From JAVDCA01 sp035293985 (GTDB taxonomy: Bacteria; Pseudomonadota; Alphaproteobacteria; Rhizobiales; Xanthobacteraceae), in NCBI GenBank assembly GCA_035293985.1, contig DATGLS010000004.1:1-64000 (forward strand): DNA of 64,000 nucleotides. Reading direction: 5' to 3'. Within the stretch, counting starts at the first letter, position 1. Each line of letters begins with the position of its first letter. The position numbers and the translations under genes are program-made. This document shows positions 32,135-43,047 of this stretch, in pieces. Below the pieces are notes generated by a model. It did not search any database. It was not told where the DNA came from and worked only from the letters and a program-made list of their open reading frames with translations.

Positions 32135-34707
32135 GTGCGGCCGATAAGAACATTCAGCTCCCCGATTTCTCGCTCGTCGTGCTCATCGGCTCGACGGGTT
32201 CGGGAAAATCGACTTTCGCAGCGAAGCACTTCCTGCCAACGGAGGTGATTTCATCGGATTATTGCCGCGCCCTTGTGTCCGATGATGAAACGGACCAAAG
32301 CGTCACTGCCGATGCTTTCGAGCTGGTTCGCGAAATCGCGGGAAGGCGGCTGAAGCGTCGGAAGCTAGCGGTCGTTGACGCCACCAACGTCCGTCCGGCG
32401 GATCGCAAAGGTTGGATCGAGTTGGCTCGCCAGTGGCACGCACTGCCCGTCGCCATCGTGTTCGATCCCGGCATCGACATTTGTATCGAGCGTAATAAAG
32501 CGCGGCCCGACCGTGCTTTTGGCGGCCAGGTCGTCCAAAGGATGGTCTCGGAAGTGCGTCGCGGCCTCGGAGGTCTTCAGCGTGAGGGCTTCCGCCAAGT
32601 TTGGAATCTCACCAGCGTCGAGAGCATCGATACTGCCACGGTCACACGTCAGCCTCTTTGGACCGATAAGCGAGACGATGCGGGTCCGTTCGATATCGTC
32701 GGCGACATCCACGGCTGCGCCGATGAGCTCCAGGCTCTGCTAGCTAAACTTGGATACCGGATCGAATGGGTCGAGGATCGCGGCGAGCGCGCGGTCACTG
32801 TGATTCCACCCGAAGGCCGGAAAGTAGTCTTCGTGGGCGATCTCGTCGATCGGGGACCGAACTCGCCGGATGTCTTGCGTATCGCGATGAGCATGACCGC
32901 TGCGGGAACGGCATACGCTGTCCAGGGCAATCATGATCGTAAATTCGAGCGTTGGCTGGCGGGACGGAAAGTAACAATCGCCCATGGCTTGCAGCAGACC
33001 ATCGATCAATTGGAGGGTCAGGACCGCGGGTTTCGCGAAGCCTTGCCGAAATTCCTCGACGGACTCCGCAGTCATGTCTGGCTGGATGGCGGACGATTGG
33101 CGGTCGCACACGCCGGAATGAAAGAAGAGATGGTCGGTCGTGGATCGGCCGCTGTGCGAGAATTCGCGCTCTACGGCGAGACCACCGGTGAGATTGACGA
33201 ATTTGGCTTACCTGTTCGCGCCGATTGGGCTGCGAGCTATCGAGGCCCAACATCCATCGTGTATGGCCACACGCCACTCGTGCGCGCGGACTGGGTGAAC
33301 AACACTCTCTGCATCGACACCGGATGTGTTTTCGGCGGCAAGCTTACGGCATTGCGTTGGCCAGAGAAGGAACTTGTCGACGTCCCGGCCAAGCAAGTCT
33401 GGTTTGAACCGATGCGCCCGCTGGGCGGCGCAGCGGATTCGACATCGGCCCAAGCTGATGCAGATCAGGTGCTCGACATCAAGGATGTCAGCGGGCGCCG
33501 GTGGATCGAAACGGAACTCATGGGCCGCATCGTCGTCGCTGAGGAGAACGCGTCTGCCGCATTGGAAGTTATGAGCCGTTTTGCATTGGCTCCGCAGTGG
33601 CTCGCTTATCTTCCGCCAACGATGTCGCCCTCCGAGACCAGCGAGCGCGAAGGGTGGCTGGAGCGGCCAGAGGAAGCCTTCGCGCATTTTCGTGCGAGGG
33701 GCGTGGAGGAAGTCGTGTGCGAGGAGAAGCACATGGGCTCGCGCGCCGAGTTTGCGCTTTGCCAGACGGCGGATGTCGCCAAGGCACGGTTTGGGGTTGT
33801 CGGCAGCGAGACGGGTGCGATCTGGACACGCACAGGCCGGGCGTTCTTCAATGAACAAGCCATGACCGAAGGCCTTCTCGGCCGGCTGCGTTCGGCAGTC
33901 GATAGTGCAGGTTTGTGGAGAGAGCTCGATACGGACTGGCTGCTCTTCGACGCCGAGATCATGCCGTGGTCGGCCAAGGCCGGCAGCCTCATTGAAAGCC
34001 AGTATGCACCTGTCGCCGCGTCATCCAGCGCGGGCTTGGACGCAGCGGCGGAAGCCTTCGCTCGGGCCAAGCATCGCGGTATCGAGATCGCCGCCGTTCG
34101 CGATCACTTTGCCGATCGCGCGCAGCGCGCCACGCTTTATGCCAAAGCGTGGGCACCTTACGTGTGGCCAGTGTCCGGCGTCGGCGATCTCAAAGTCGCG
34201 CCATTCCATTTCCTCGCGAGCGAAGGTCGCGTTTGGTTCGATCAGGACCATGTTTGGCACATGGGTTTGGCCGATCGCTTAGCCGCCGCCGCGAACGGCG
34301 TCGTAACGCGCACGCAATGGCGCACGGTTTCGCTCGGCGATGAGAACGCCGTCGCTGATGCAATCAGGTGGTGGGAGGATCTGACCATTAATGGTGGCGA
34401 GGGGATGGTAGTCAAGCCGCGACAGTTTGTTGCTCGTGGCAAGAAAGGACTTATTCAGCCCGCTTTGAAGGTGCGCGGCCGCGAATATCTCCGGATCATC
34501 TATGGCCCCGAGTACGACGCACCCGAGAATCTGGTCCGACTCCGCGAGCGCGGCCTCGGAGGCAAACGCAATCTCGCCCTTCGCGAATTTGCCCTCGGTC
34601 ATGAGGCGTTGAAGCGGTTCGTTGCTCGCGAACCGCTGAGGCGAATTCATGAATGCGTTTTCGCCGTGTTGGCGCTTGAGAGCGAGCCGATCGATCCAAG
34701 ACTTTGA
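32131..34707 (+). CDS. pnkp: Polynucleotide kinase-phosphatase-ligase Pnkp (RNA repair)
   Basis: 858 residues from the ATG at 32131 (family about 850-870). Kinase, residues 1-170: P-loop GSTGSGKST at 20-28 and Asp43 in SSDYCR. Phosphatase, about 185-420: GDIHG, VGDLVDRGP, GNHD, AHAG, YGHTP and IDTGC, a complete binuclear metallophosphoesterase. Adenylyltransferase, about 480-858: EEKHMG with nucleophile Lys533, LLFDAEI, EGMVVKP and QPALKV. All catalytic sets look intact. Together with Hen1 it heals 5'-OH and 2',3'-cyclic phosphate ends and seals RNAs cut by ribotoxins such as anticodon nucleases. Third-position A/T seems higher than in guaA next door, which hints at transfer. Confidence 0.97.
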   Translation: MSAADKNIQLPDFSLVVLIGSTGSGKSTFAAKHFLPTEVISSDYCRALVSDDETDQSVTADAFELVREIAGRRLKRRKLAVVDATNVRPADRKGWIELARQWHALPVAIVFDPGIDICIERNKARPDRAFGGQVVQRMVSEVRRGLGGLQREGFRQVWNLTSVESIDTATVTRQPLWTDKRDDAGPFDIVGDIHGCADELQALLAKLGYRIEWVEDRGERAVTVIPPEGRKVVFVGDLVDRGPNSPDVLRIAMSMTAAGTAYAVQGNHDRKFERWLAGRKVTIAHGLQQTIDQLEGQDRGFREALPKFLDGLRSHVWLDGGRLAVAHAGMKEEMVGRGSAAVREFALYGETTGEIDEFGLPVRADWAASYRGPTSIVYGHTPLVRADWVNNTLCIDTGCVFGGKLTALRWPEKELVDVPAKQVWFEPMRPLGGAADSTSAQADADQVLDIKDVSGRRWIETELMGRIVVAEENASAALEVMSRFALAPQWLAYLPPTMSPSETSEREGWLERPEEAFAHFRARGVEEVVCEEKHMGSRAEFALCQTADVAKARFGVVGSETGAIWTRTGRAFFNEQAMTEGLLGRLRSAVDSAGLWRELDTDWLLFDAEIMPWSAKAGSLIESQYAPVAASSSAGLDAAAEAFARAKHRGIEIAAVRDHFADRAQRATLYAKAWAPYVWPVSGVGDLKVAPFHFLASEGRVWFDQDHVWHMGLADRLAAAANGVVTRTQWRTVSLGDENAVADAIRWWEDLTINGGEGMVVKPRQFVARGKKGLIQPALKVRGREYLRIIYGPEYDAPENLVRLRERGLGGKRNLALREFALGHEALKRFVAREPLRRIHECVFAVLALESEPIDPRL

Positions 34708-34840
34708 CCGCCCGCGCGTTTCCTGAGCCAGCGCCAAATTTGGATTTGTTTCGTGAATCGTAGCCACGCTACGATAGCTCGCACTTTCTCAAAGATTCCG
34801 CGAAGGGCGGCGCTGCAACCTGCGGGCAGCCGGTCACAGA

Positions 34841-34880
34841 AAAAGACCGTCAGAACGATCAGAATTCCTGACGGTCTTTT
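34841..34880. terminator. Bidirectional intrinsic terminator between pnkp and guaA
   Basis: AAAAGACCGTCAG at 34841-34853 and CTGACGGTCTTTT at 34868-34880 are perfect complements around a 14-base loop, with A-run and T-run on the two sides. It serves the convergent pnkp and guaA genes. Confidence 0.92.
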
Positions 34881-34977
34881 CTCCGTCGCGTCTTGCGACT
34901 TCTGATGAAACCGTCCGAAGAACCGTCAAATGAGTCGGCTGGATCCCTCCAGAACCCTCCAGCGTGTCCCACACTCC

Positions 34978-36543
34978 TCATTCCCACTCGATCGTTCCCG
35001 GCGGCTTGCTCGTCACGTCGTACACGACGCGATTCACGCCCTTCACCTCGTTGATGATGCGCGTCGCCACCAGACCCAGGAACTTCATGTCGAAGGGATA
35101 AAAATCCGCCGTCATGCCGTCGGTCGAGGTGACGGCGCGCAGGCCGACCACGTAGTCGTAGGTGCGGCCGTCGCCCATGACGCCGACGGTCTTCACCGGC
35201 AGCAGCACCGCGAAAGCCTGCCAGATGTCGTCGTACTGGCCGGTGCGGCGGATCTCCTCGATGTAGATCTCGTCGGCCAGGCGCAAAATATCGAGCTTGT
35301 CGCGGGTGATCTCGCCCGGGCAGCGGATCGCGAGGCCGGGCCCGGGAAACGGATGACGGCCGACGAAGGCCTCGGGCAAGCCGAGCTCGCGGCCGAGCGC
35401 CCGCACCTCGTCCTTGAACAGCTCGCGCAGCGGCTCGACGAGCTTCATGTTCATGCGCTCCGGGAGGCCGCCGACATTATGATGCGACTTGATCGTCACC
35501 GAGGGACCGCCCGTGAACGAGACGCTCTCGATCACGTCGGGGTAGAGCGTGCCCTGCGCCAGGAACTGCGCGCCGCCGATCTTCTTGGCTTCCTGCTCGA
35601 ACACGTCGATGAAGAGCTTGCCGATGGTCTTGCGCTTGGCCTCCGGGTCGGTGACGCCCGCGAGCGCCTCGAGGAAGATGCGCGAGGCATCGACGTGCAC
35701 GAGCGGGATGTTGTAGCTGCCGCGAAAGAGGCTCACGACCTTCTCGGCCTCGGCGAGGCGCAAGAGGCCGTGATCGACGAACACGCAGGTGAGCTGGTCG
35801 CCGATCGCCTCGTGGATCAACACTGCCGCGACTGCCGAGTCGACGCCGCCCGAGAGCCCGCAGATGACCTTTCCCTTGCCGACCTGGGCGCGGATCTTCT
35901 CGATCGCCTCCTCCTTGAAGGCGCGCATCGTCCAATCGCCGCGGCAGCCCGCGATGCGGCGCACGAAATTGCGCAGCAGTGCTGCGCCGTGCGGCGTGTG
36001 CATCACCTCGAGGTGGAATTGGGTGGCGTAGAACTTGCGCGTCTCGTCGGCGATCATGGCAATCGGCGCATTCGGCGCCTTGCCGGTGATCTCGAAGCCG
36101 GCGGGCAGCTTCGTCACCCGGTCGCCGTGGCTCATCCACACGGGGTATTTCTCGCCGACGTGCCAGATGCCCTCGAAGAGCGCCGAAGGTTTCGTCACCT
36201 CGATCTCGGCGCGGCCGAACTCGCGATGGTGTCCGCCCTCGACCTCGCCGCCGAGCTGCTGCGCCATCGCCTGCTCGCCGTAGCAGATGCCGAGGATCGG
36301 CAGGCCGGCGTCATAGATGCCGGCCGGCGCCAGCGGGGCATTCTGGTCGGTGACCGAGGCCGGGCCGCCCGAGAGGATCACGGCTTTCGGGCGCATCTCC
36401 TTGAAGGCCTGTTCGGCCCGGTTGAACGGGACGATCTCGCAGTAGACCTTCTCCTCGCGCACCCGGCGGGCGATCAGCTGGGTGACCTGCGAGCCGAAAT
36501 CGACGATGAGGATCTTGTCGTGATTCGCGGGCTGGTCCGTCAT
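34978..36543 (-). CDS. guaA: GMP synthase (glutamine-hydrolysing)
   Basis: 521 residues. The class I glutamine amidotransferase domain comes first (ILIVDFGSQVTQLIARRVRE, nucleophile Cys in LGICYGEQ, and FHLEVMHT for the His/Glu pair). The ATP-pyrophosphatase domain follows (CGLSGGVDSAVAAVLIHEA) and then the dimerisation domain ending KPPGTIEWE. It makes GMP from XMP. The ATG at 36543 gives the normal N-terminus. It lies in the guaA-rsmB-MAPEG-guaB neighbourhood, all minus strand, typical of this bacterial group. A 114-bp piece of a second copy is at 25337. Confidence 0.98.
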   Translation of the reverse strand: MTDQPANHDKILIVDFGSQVTQLIARRVREEKVYCEIVPFNRAEQAFKEMRPKAVILSGGPASVTDQNAPLAPAGIYDAGLPILGICYGEQAMAQQLGGEVEGGHHREFGRAEIEVTKPSALFEGIWHVGEKYPVWMSHGDRVTKLPAGFEITGKAPNAPIAMIADETRKFYATQFHLEVMHTPHGAALLRNFVRRIAGCRGDWTMRAFKEEAIEKIRAQVGKGKVICGLSGGVDSAVAAVLIHEAIGDQLTCVFVDHGLLRLAEAEKVVSLFRGSYNIPLVHVDASRIFLEALAGVTDPEAKRKTIGKLFIDVFEQEAKKIGGAQFLAQGTLYPDVIESVSFTGGPSVTIKSHHNVGGLPERMNMKLVEPLRELFKDEVRALGRELGLPEAFVGRHPFPGPGLAIRCPGEITRDKLDILRLADEIYIEEIRRTGQYDDIWQAFAVLLPVKTVGVMGDGRTYDYVVGLRAVTSTDGMTADFYPFDMKFLGLVATRIINEVKGVNRVVYDVTSKPPGTIEWE

Positions 36544-36708
36544 GGACAGCAAGTAGCGATTCGAAGCGCGCACCGCAACCGAAAGCCTCGGGCCTGTGCA
36601 CGCTTCGCCTCCGGGGTGGGGTGACGGAGACTGAGCCACCCCACCCCGCTCGCCTTCGCTGCGCGAAGCCGACCCTCCCTCTTCAGGGGAAGGTAAAGAA
36701 AGGCAGAC

Positions 36709-38007
36709 TCACCGCCGCACCAGCACGCTCACGAAAAATCCATCCGTATCCGTGCGCCGCGGGGTCATCTGCAGCCCCTCTTCGCCCAGCAGCACGGCTT
36801 GGCGGAAGATCAGCGCGCGCTCGCCGAGCGGCGCCAGCAGCTCGGCCGGCGGCGCCACGGCGAAGTCCGGGTGTCGCGCGATGAACGCGCGGACCTGGTC
36901 GCCGTTCTCCTCGGCGAGCAGCGAGCACGTCACGTAGGCGATACGTCCGCCCGGCTTGACCAACGGCGCAGCGCGGTCGAGCACCGCGGCCTGCTCCTTG
37001 ACGCGCTCGGCGAGCGCACCGGGGCGCACGCGCCATTTGGCGTCCGGGTTGCGGCGCCAGATGCCGGTGCCGGTGCACGGAGCGTCGATCAGCACCAGAT
37101 CCATGTGGCCGGCGACATCGGGCAGCGCGTCCTCGCGGCCGCGCGGCGTCTTCACCTGCACGTTGCGGGTGCCGGCGCGGGCGAGCCGGTCGTGGATCGG
37201 CGCGAGGCGTCGCTTGTCGAGATCGGTCGCAAAAATCTGGCCGTGGTTCTGCATCAGCGCCGCAAGAGCAAGCGTCTTGCCGCCGGCGCCGGCGCACAGG
37301 TCCACCACCTGCATGCCGGCGCGCGCGCCGGCGAGCAGCGCCGCGAGCTGCGAGCCCTCGTCCTGCACCTCGACGTGACCGGCCAGAAACGCCGGCTCGG
37401 CATGGATCGCGACATTGCGCGCGTCGGGCGCGAGCACGACGCGCAGCCCGGCCGGTGACCAGCGGGTCGGCGTCGGCGCAAGATGCGCCAGGGCCTTCTC
37501 GACCTTCTCGCGGTCGGCCTTGAGCGTGTTGACGCGCAGGTCGAGCGGGGCGCGGCGGGCGAGCGCGGCGCCCTCCTCGGCCCGCTCGCCGCCGAAGACG
37601 CGCGCGAGGTGCGGGTCGAGCCACTCCGGATAGTCGCCGGCGACATGCGGCGGCGCGTCGGCGAGCGTGCCGGCGCCGAGCGCCTCGGCCTCGCCCTCGG
37701 TCAACGGCGCGGGTGCGAACCGGCTGCCGTCGGCGAGCCGCGCGACGCCGGCAAGATCGAGCCCGCGCTCGAGCCGCAGCATGCCGAGCAACCGCGCACG
37801 CGGCGTGTCGTCGCCCATGAGATAAGCCGTCGAGGCATTGCGGCGCAGCGTGTCGTAGACGAGGCTCGCGATCGCGGCGCGGTCGCCAGAGCCGGCGAAA
37901 CGATGCGCGAGGCCCCAGTCCTTGAGCGCGTCGGCGGCGGGACGGCGGCGCGCGTCGAGATCGGCGATCACCTCGATGGCGGCGGAGATGCGGGCGGATG
38001 GGGTCAT
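36709..38007 (-). CDS. rsmB: 16S rRNA m5C methyltransferase-like protein (RsmB/NOL1/Sun)
   Basis: 432 residues. An N-terminal NusB-like helical region (ARISAAIEVIADLDARRRPAADALKDW) precedes the m5C methyltransferase domain: VQDEGSQLAALLAGARAGMQVVDLCAGAGGKTLALA for SAM, DAPCTGTGIWRRNPDAKWR with one catalytic Cys, and YVTCSLLAEEN with the other. E. coli RsmB modifies C967 of 16S rRNA. Start ATG at 38007 overlaps the MAPEG stop by one base (TGATG), so it is coupled to it. Confidence 0.93.
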   Translation of the reverse strand: MTPSARISAAIEVIADLDARRRPAADALKDWGLAHRFAGSGDRAAIASLVYDTLRRNASTAYLMGDDTPRARLLGMLRLERGLDLAGVARLADGSRFAPAPLTEGEAEALGAGTLADAPPHVAGDYPEWLDPHLARVFGGERAEEGAALARRAPLDLRVNTLKADREKVEKALAHLAPTPTRWSPAGLRVVLAPDARNVAIHAEPAFLAGHVEVQDEGSQLAALLAGARAGMQVVDLCAGAGGKTLALAALMQNHGQIFATDLDKRRLAPIHDRLARAGTRNVQVKTPRGREDALPDVAGHMDLVLIDAPCTGTGIWRRNPDAKWRVRPGALAERVKEQAAVLDRAAPLVKPGGRIAYVTCSLLAEENGDQVRAFIARHPDFAVAPPAELLAPLGERALIFRQAVLLGEEGLQMTPRRTDTDGFFVSVLVRR

Positions 38008-38429
38008 CAGATGACGGACAATATCTCGACGGCGAAGATCACCCACATCACGAACAGCACCAGCACGCCCACGCCGTACGCCTGGCCACGCCACAGCACC
38101 TCGTTGTCGGTGACGTGAATGAAGGCGTGCACGATCCGGGTGAGCACGAAAATCCAGGCGAGGATGACGAAGATCAGGTCGGCATGGTGCAGCACGATCA
38201 ACAGGATCACCAGCACGTAGAACAGCACCGGCACCTCGAACTGATTGGCGAACGAGTTGGCGACCTGGGTGGTGCGCGTCGGCCAGTTCGGCTCGCGCAG
38301 CGCGATTCGGTGCCGGTCGACCGCGCCGCTCTTGATGTCGCGGGTGCGCAAGCCCGCCATGGCGAACAAGAGCGCGAAAGTGAGCGCGACCTGGACGAAC
38401 AGCGGAATGAGAATGGCCTGGATCATCAT
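38007..38429 (-). CDS. MAPEG family membrane protein
   Basis: 140 residues from the ATG at 38429 (ATGATG). Four hydrophobic segments are clear, with family motifs LREPNWPTRTTQVANSFANQFEVPVLFYVLV and LTRIVHAFIHVTDNEVLWRGQAYGVG. MAPEG proteins bind glutathione or lipid-derived substrates in the membrane; bacterial members are little studied. Coupled to rsmB by a one-base overlap. Confidence 0.9.
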   Translation of the reverse strand: MMIQAILIPLFVQVALTFALLFAMAGLRTRDIKSGAVDRHRIALREPNWPTRTTQVANSFANQFEVPVLFYVLVILLIVLHHADLIFVILAWIFVLTRIVHAFIHVTDNEVLWRGQAYGVGVLVLFVMWVIFAVEILSVI

Positions 38430-38611
38430 GGGATTGGGGCCTCGGTTTCGAGTGCCGTCACGTCGCGATGGCGCCGCCACCATAGCGCGCGCCGAGCCTC
38501 GACGGGAGCCTCGGCACGTGCGCCGAGAACGTGGATGCGCAAGCCGCGCTTCACGGATTTGACATCATCCCGTACGATCCCTGGCGCTCAGGTCGATTTG
38601 GGAGGATGCAA

Positions 38612-39079
38612 ATGTTGCGGGCTTCGCACCGGATTTCGCTTTTCACGGCCGTATTCGCGCTGGCTCTGCCGACGCTCGTCAGTGCGGCGACGCCGCGCGA
38701 GGTCCTGCGCGATTTCGGCATGCTGGGCACCTGGGCGAACGATTGCAGCCAGCCGTCGAGCGCGGACAATTTCTACACAGTCTATGCCGGCATGCCCGAC
38801 GGCAACGTGCGACGCACCTACTACAACACGCCGGACCGCAAGAATCCCTACAACGAATACTACATCATCCGCGCAATCCGCCTCCCCGCCGACCAGCTCT
38901 CCTACCGTCAGGAAGGCTCCGTCAACCACGACAAGATGGACGTGATCCTGCTCAAGGACGGCGACAAGTACAAGATCTGGTCATCGGTGCGCGACGACGA
39001 CAACACCGTGCTGGTCGAGAACGGCAAATTCCCCAAGAGCGGGGATGAGAGCCCCTGGCAGGCGAAGTGCCACGATTAG
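38612..39079 (+). CDS. Secreted protein of unknown function
   Basis: 155 residues from the ATG at 38612, six bases after GGGAGG; another ATG at 38606 overlaps the ribosome site. A signal peptide (SLFTAVFALALPTLVSAA) is followed by REVLRDFGMLGTWANDCSQPSSADN and strands such as YYIIRAIRLP and YKIWSSVRDDDNTVLVENG, resembling a small beta-sandwich. Two cysteines could form a disulfide. No named family is recognised. The stop lies inside a 23-bp direct repeat. Confidence 0.8.
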   Translation: MLRASHRISLFTAVFALALPTLVSAATPREVLRDFGMLGTWANDCSQPSSADNFYTVYAGMPDGNVRRTYYNTPDRKNPYNEYYIIRAIRLPADQLSYRQEGSVNHDKMDVILLKDGDKYKIWSSVRDDDNTVLVENGKFPKSGDESPWQAKCHD

Positions 39080-39109
39080 GAGAAATGAAGTGCCACGATT
39101 AGGAGAAAT
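39064..39109 (+). repeat. 23-bp direct duplication over a stop codon
   Basis: A 23-bp unit beginning GAAGTGCCACGATTAGGAG occurs twice in tandem (39064-39086, 39087-39109). The first copy holds the last codons and TAG stop of the secreted-protein gene; the second repeats that end out of use. A recent slippage event. Confidence 0.9.
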
Positions 39110-39237
39110 GATGAAGGCAAGGTGAGCATCATGCCCGCGCTCCTTCTCGCCCTTCAGGGGAAGATGGAGCGACACGCCGAGCTCACCTCGCCAACCCCGC
39201 CCTTGAGAGGCTGCGCCTCGCTGACCATATCTCCGCC

Positions 39238-39453
39238 ATGGCCCAAGCATTTCATGTCGGCGATCACGTGGGCTGGAACTCCGAGGCCGGCCGGGTCTCC
39301 GGACGCATCGTGCGAGTCCATACCAAGGACGTGAACTGGAAGGGCTACGTCCATCACGCGAGCGCGGACGCGCCGCAATACGAGATCAAGAGCGACAAGA
39401 CGGATCATGTGGCCTTGCACAAGGGCTCCGCGCTGCACCGCCTGCGCGGCTGA
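39238..39453 (+). CDS. HVA1/TUDOR domain protein (DUF2945)
   Basis: 71 residues, complete: FHVGDHVGWNSEAGRVSGRIVRVH, then DAPQYEIKSDKTDHVALHKGSALHRL. This is the small hypervirulence-associated TUDOR-like domain found widely in bacteria and fungi. Role unknown; the barrel could bind nucleic acid or methylated ligand. Nineteen bases before the PAS gene. Confidence 0.88.
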   Translation: MAQAFHVGDHVGWNSEAGRVSGRIVRVHTKDVNWKGYVHHASADAPQYEIKSDKTDHVALHKGSALHRLRG

Positions 39454-39471
39454 GACCCGAAAGATGCTGTC

Positions 39472-39906
39472 GTGATCGGCCCCGATCAGGTCGGGCGGGC
39501 CATTCTGGCGGCGGCATCCGACGCGATCGTCGCCGCCGACCGCGATGGCGTCATCCGCTTCTGGAACCCGGGCGCCGAACGCATCTTCGGCCACACCGCC
39601 GCCGAAGCCACCGGCCGCTCGCTCGATTTGATCATCCCCGAGCGCCTGCGCCAGCGCCACTGGGATGGTTATCGGCACACCATGGCGACCGGCACCAGCC
39701 GTTACGGCGCCGGCGACCTGCTCGCGGTGCCGTCGATCCGCCGGGACGGCACGACGATCTCGATCGAGTTCACAGTCGTCCTGCTCAAGTCCGACGCCGG
39801 CGAGACCACCGGCATCATCGCGGTCATGCGCGACGTGACGACGCGGTTCGAGGAGGTGCGCGCCTTGCGGCGCAAGCTCGCCGATGCCGAGAAGACGTCG
39901 CGCTGA
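39472..39906 (+). CDS. Stand-alone PAS domain protein
   Basis: 144 residues from a GTG at 39472. One PAS fold covers nearly all of it: AILAAASDAIVAADRDGVIRFWNPGAERIFGHTAAEATGRSLDLIIPERLRQRHWDGY, a PAC part with IEFTVVLLKSDAGETTGIIAVMRDVTTRFEE, then a short helix. There is no output domain, so it must act by binding a partner. The WNPGAE signature does not tell the cofactor. It is followed after 11 bp by the DUF488 gene. Confidence 0.9.
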   Translation: MIGPDQVGRAILAAASDAIVAADRDGVIRFWNPGAERIFGHTAAEATGRSLDLIIPERLRQRHWDGYRHTMATGTSRYGAGDLLAVPSIRRDGTTISIEFTVVLLKSDAGETTGIIAVMRDVTTRFEEVRALRRKLADAEKTSR

Positions 39907-39917
39907 TCAGCATCGCC

Positions 39918-40460
39918 ATGTCATCGGCGCACCCCTTCTACACCATCGGCCACTCGACCCATCCGATCGAGGAATTCGTCGCGCTGCTGCGCGAAGCGGC
40001 GGTCACCTGCCTCGTCGACGTGCGCACGGTGCCGCGCTCGCGCACGAACCCGCAATACAACCGCGAGACGCTGCCGCAGACGCTCGCCCCTTTCCAGATC
40101 GGCTACGAGCACATCGCGACGCTGGGCGGCCTGCGCGGCAGAAAGCGCGACGTGCCGGACACCGTCAATGCCTTCTGGCAGAACGCGAGCTTCCACAACT
40201 ACGCCGACTACGCCATGAGCGACGACTTCCACGCCGGCCTCGCCCACCTGCGCGAGCTCGGCCACGCGCAGACCTGCGCCGTCATGTGCGCCGAGGCCGT
40301 CTGGTGGCGCTGCCACCGGCGGATCATCACCGACTACCTGCTCGCCGCCGGCGAGACCGTGCTGCACATCATGGGCCCAGGCAAGATCGAGCCGGCGCAT
40401 ATGACGGAGGGCGCGAGGCCGGACGGCAGCGGGCATCTGACCTATCCGGCGTTGCTGTGA
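39918..40460 (+). CDS. DUF488 family protein
   Basis: 180 residues. Begins YTIGHSTHPIEEFVALLREAAVTCLVDVRTVPRSRTNPQYNRETL, and has LGGLRGRK and the conserved cysteine motif VMCAEAVWWRCHRRIITDYL. The family is of unknown function, though the Cys-rich active-site-like motif suggests an enzyme. It forms a likely operon with the PAS and TUDOR genes. Confidence 0.92.
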   Translation: MSSAHPFYTIGHSTHPIEEFVALLREAAVTCLVDVRTVPRSRTNPQYNRETLPQTLAPFQIGYEHIATLGGLRGRKRDVPDTVNAFWQNASFHNYADYAMSDDFHAGLAHLRELGHAQTCAVMCAEAVWWRCHRRIITDYLLAAGETVLHIMGPGKIEPAHMTEGARPDGSGHLTYPALL

Positions 40461-40575
40461 GATCAGGTCGCCGCGTCGTCATGGCATTCCCGCTTAGCGA
40501 GGCACTGGGGAGTCCCTTGCCGGGATGCCCGCGACCAGGGCGGGCATGCCGCGGAGAGTGTTGGACCGCCTTCCG

Positions 40576-40590
40576 CCTACACCCTACACC

Positions 40591-40601
<11 letters not shown>
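40576..40601. repeat. 7-bp tandem repeat at the guaB 3' end
   Basis: CCTACAC repeated three and a half times. The TAG stop of guaB falls inside it, so the last two residues (Arg-Val) come from the repeat. Confidence 0.85.
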
Positions 40602-42078
<1,477 letters not shown>

Positions 42079-42277
42079 CGCCAACTCCATCCGACAGCAG
42101 GCCGATCCTCGCAGGAAGATCACGCGATCGCGTCGGAAATGTCCGCGCGCGAATCGAGGCCCGCTTTTGGGTTGGCGACGGGGCATAGCATGGCGGGGCC
42201 GCCATGCCTAGGGGCAGTGTGCGCGTGTCGGATCATCGCGAAATGTGGTGCGCCGCGCGCCGATCGGGCGGCGCGGC

Positions 42278-42754
42278 TCACCACAGCGCGGGCTTCCAAA
42301 TCATCAGGGCGAAGATCACCAGCACGCCGATGAAGGCCGGCCAGCCGAGCCAGAACCAGACGCCGAACAACTGCCGATAGCGGGCCGACAGCGCAGCTTC
42401 GGCGGCGATGGCGCCCTGCGCGAGGTCGCGCAGGCGCAGCTGGATCCATACCACCGGCAGCCAGCAGACGCCGACGAAGACGTAGAGCACAAGTGCCGCG
42501 ACGAGCCACGACTCGCGCAGCGAAAAGCCGGCGAGCGCCGCAAGCGCAACGCCGGTCGTCAGCTGCACCACCGCCGCCGTCGCCGTGAAGACCGCATCGG
42601 CCGTCACCACCGTGCGCACCGTGTGCGCGATCGCGCGCGCGTCGCCGCTGCGGTGCGCCATCCACATGAAGAACGCGATGCCGAGGCCGGTCCCGAACAG
42701 GACCGCGCTCGACACGATATGGATGAACTTCAGGGCGAGATAGCCGTCGATCAT
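42278..42754 (-). CDS. DUF2269 integral membrane protein
   Basis: 158 residues with four strong hydrophobic segments (LKFIHIVSSAVLFGTGLGIAFFMW; TATAAVVQLTTGVALAAL; WLVAALVLYVFVGVCWLPVVW; WLGWPAFIGVLVIFALMIW). The histidine in KFIHIVSS and the order match DUF2269, a family of unknown function. Stands alone between guaB and a REP-like element. Confidence 0.87.
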   Translation of the reverse strand: MIDGYLALKFIHIVSSAVLFGTGLGIAFFMWMAHRSGDARAIAHTVRTVVTADAVFTATAAVVQLTTGVALAALAGFSLRESWLVAALVLYVFVGVCWLPVVWIQLRLRDLAQGAIAAEAALSARYRQLFGVWFWLGWPAFIGVLVIFALMIWKPALW

Positions 42755-42800
42755 GAACCGTCCCGAGCTCGCCGAGCCGCGCAGGGCTCCTAGGCAGCTC

Positions 42801-42897
42801 GTAGGATGAGTTAGTTGGCGCCGCAGGCGCGTAACCCATCGGCCGAGTCGGCCAATCGCGACTCAGCCGATGGGCCGCTGTTGCCAACCCATCCTAC
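42801..42897. repeat. REP-like palindromic element
   Basis: Outer arms GTAGGATGAGTTAG and CCAACCCATCCTAC, inner arms CCCATCGGC and GCCGATGGG. It lies in the nearly 300-bp gap between the DUF2269 gene and the divergent DHA2 exporter gene. Same family type as the elements at 50741, 58711 and 61341. Confidence 0.75.
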
Positions 42898-43047
42898 ACG
42901 CAAGCCATCCCATGGTCCGCGCGCCGAGCCTACGTATCATGCCTACGTGTTATGCCTATGTGCCCGGCCCTTGGCCGCGCGCGATCGTTCGGCTAGTGGG
43001 AGGCGCATGCCGCCCGGCCGCCCTCCCCGCTCCGCCATTTCGCCTGC

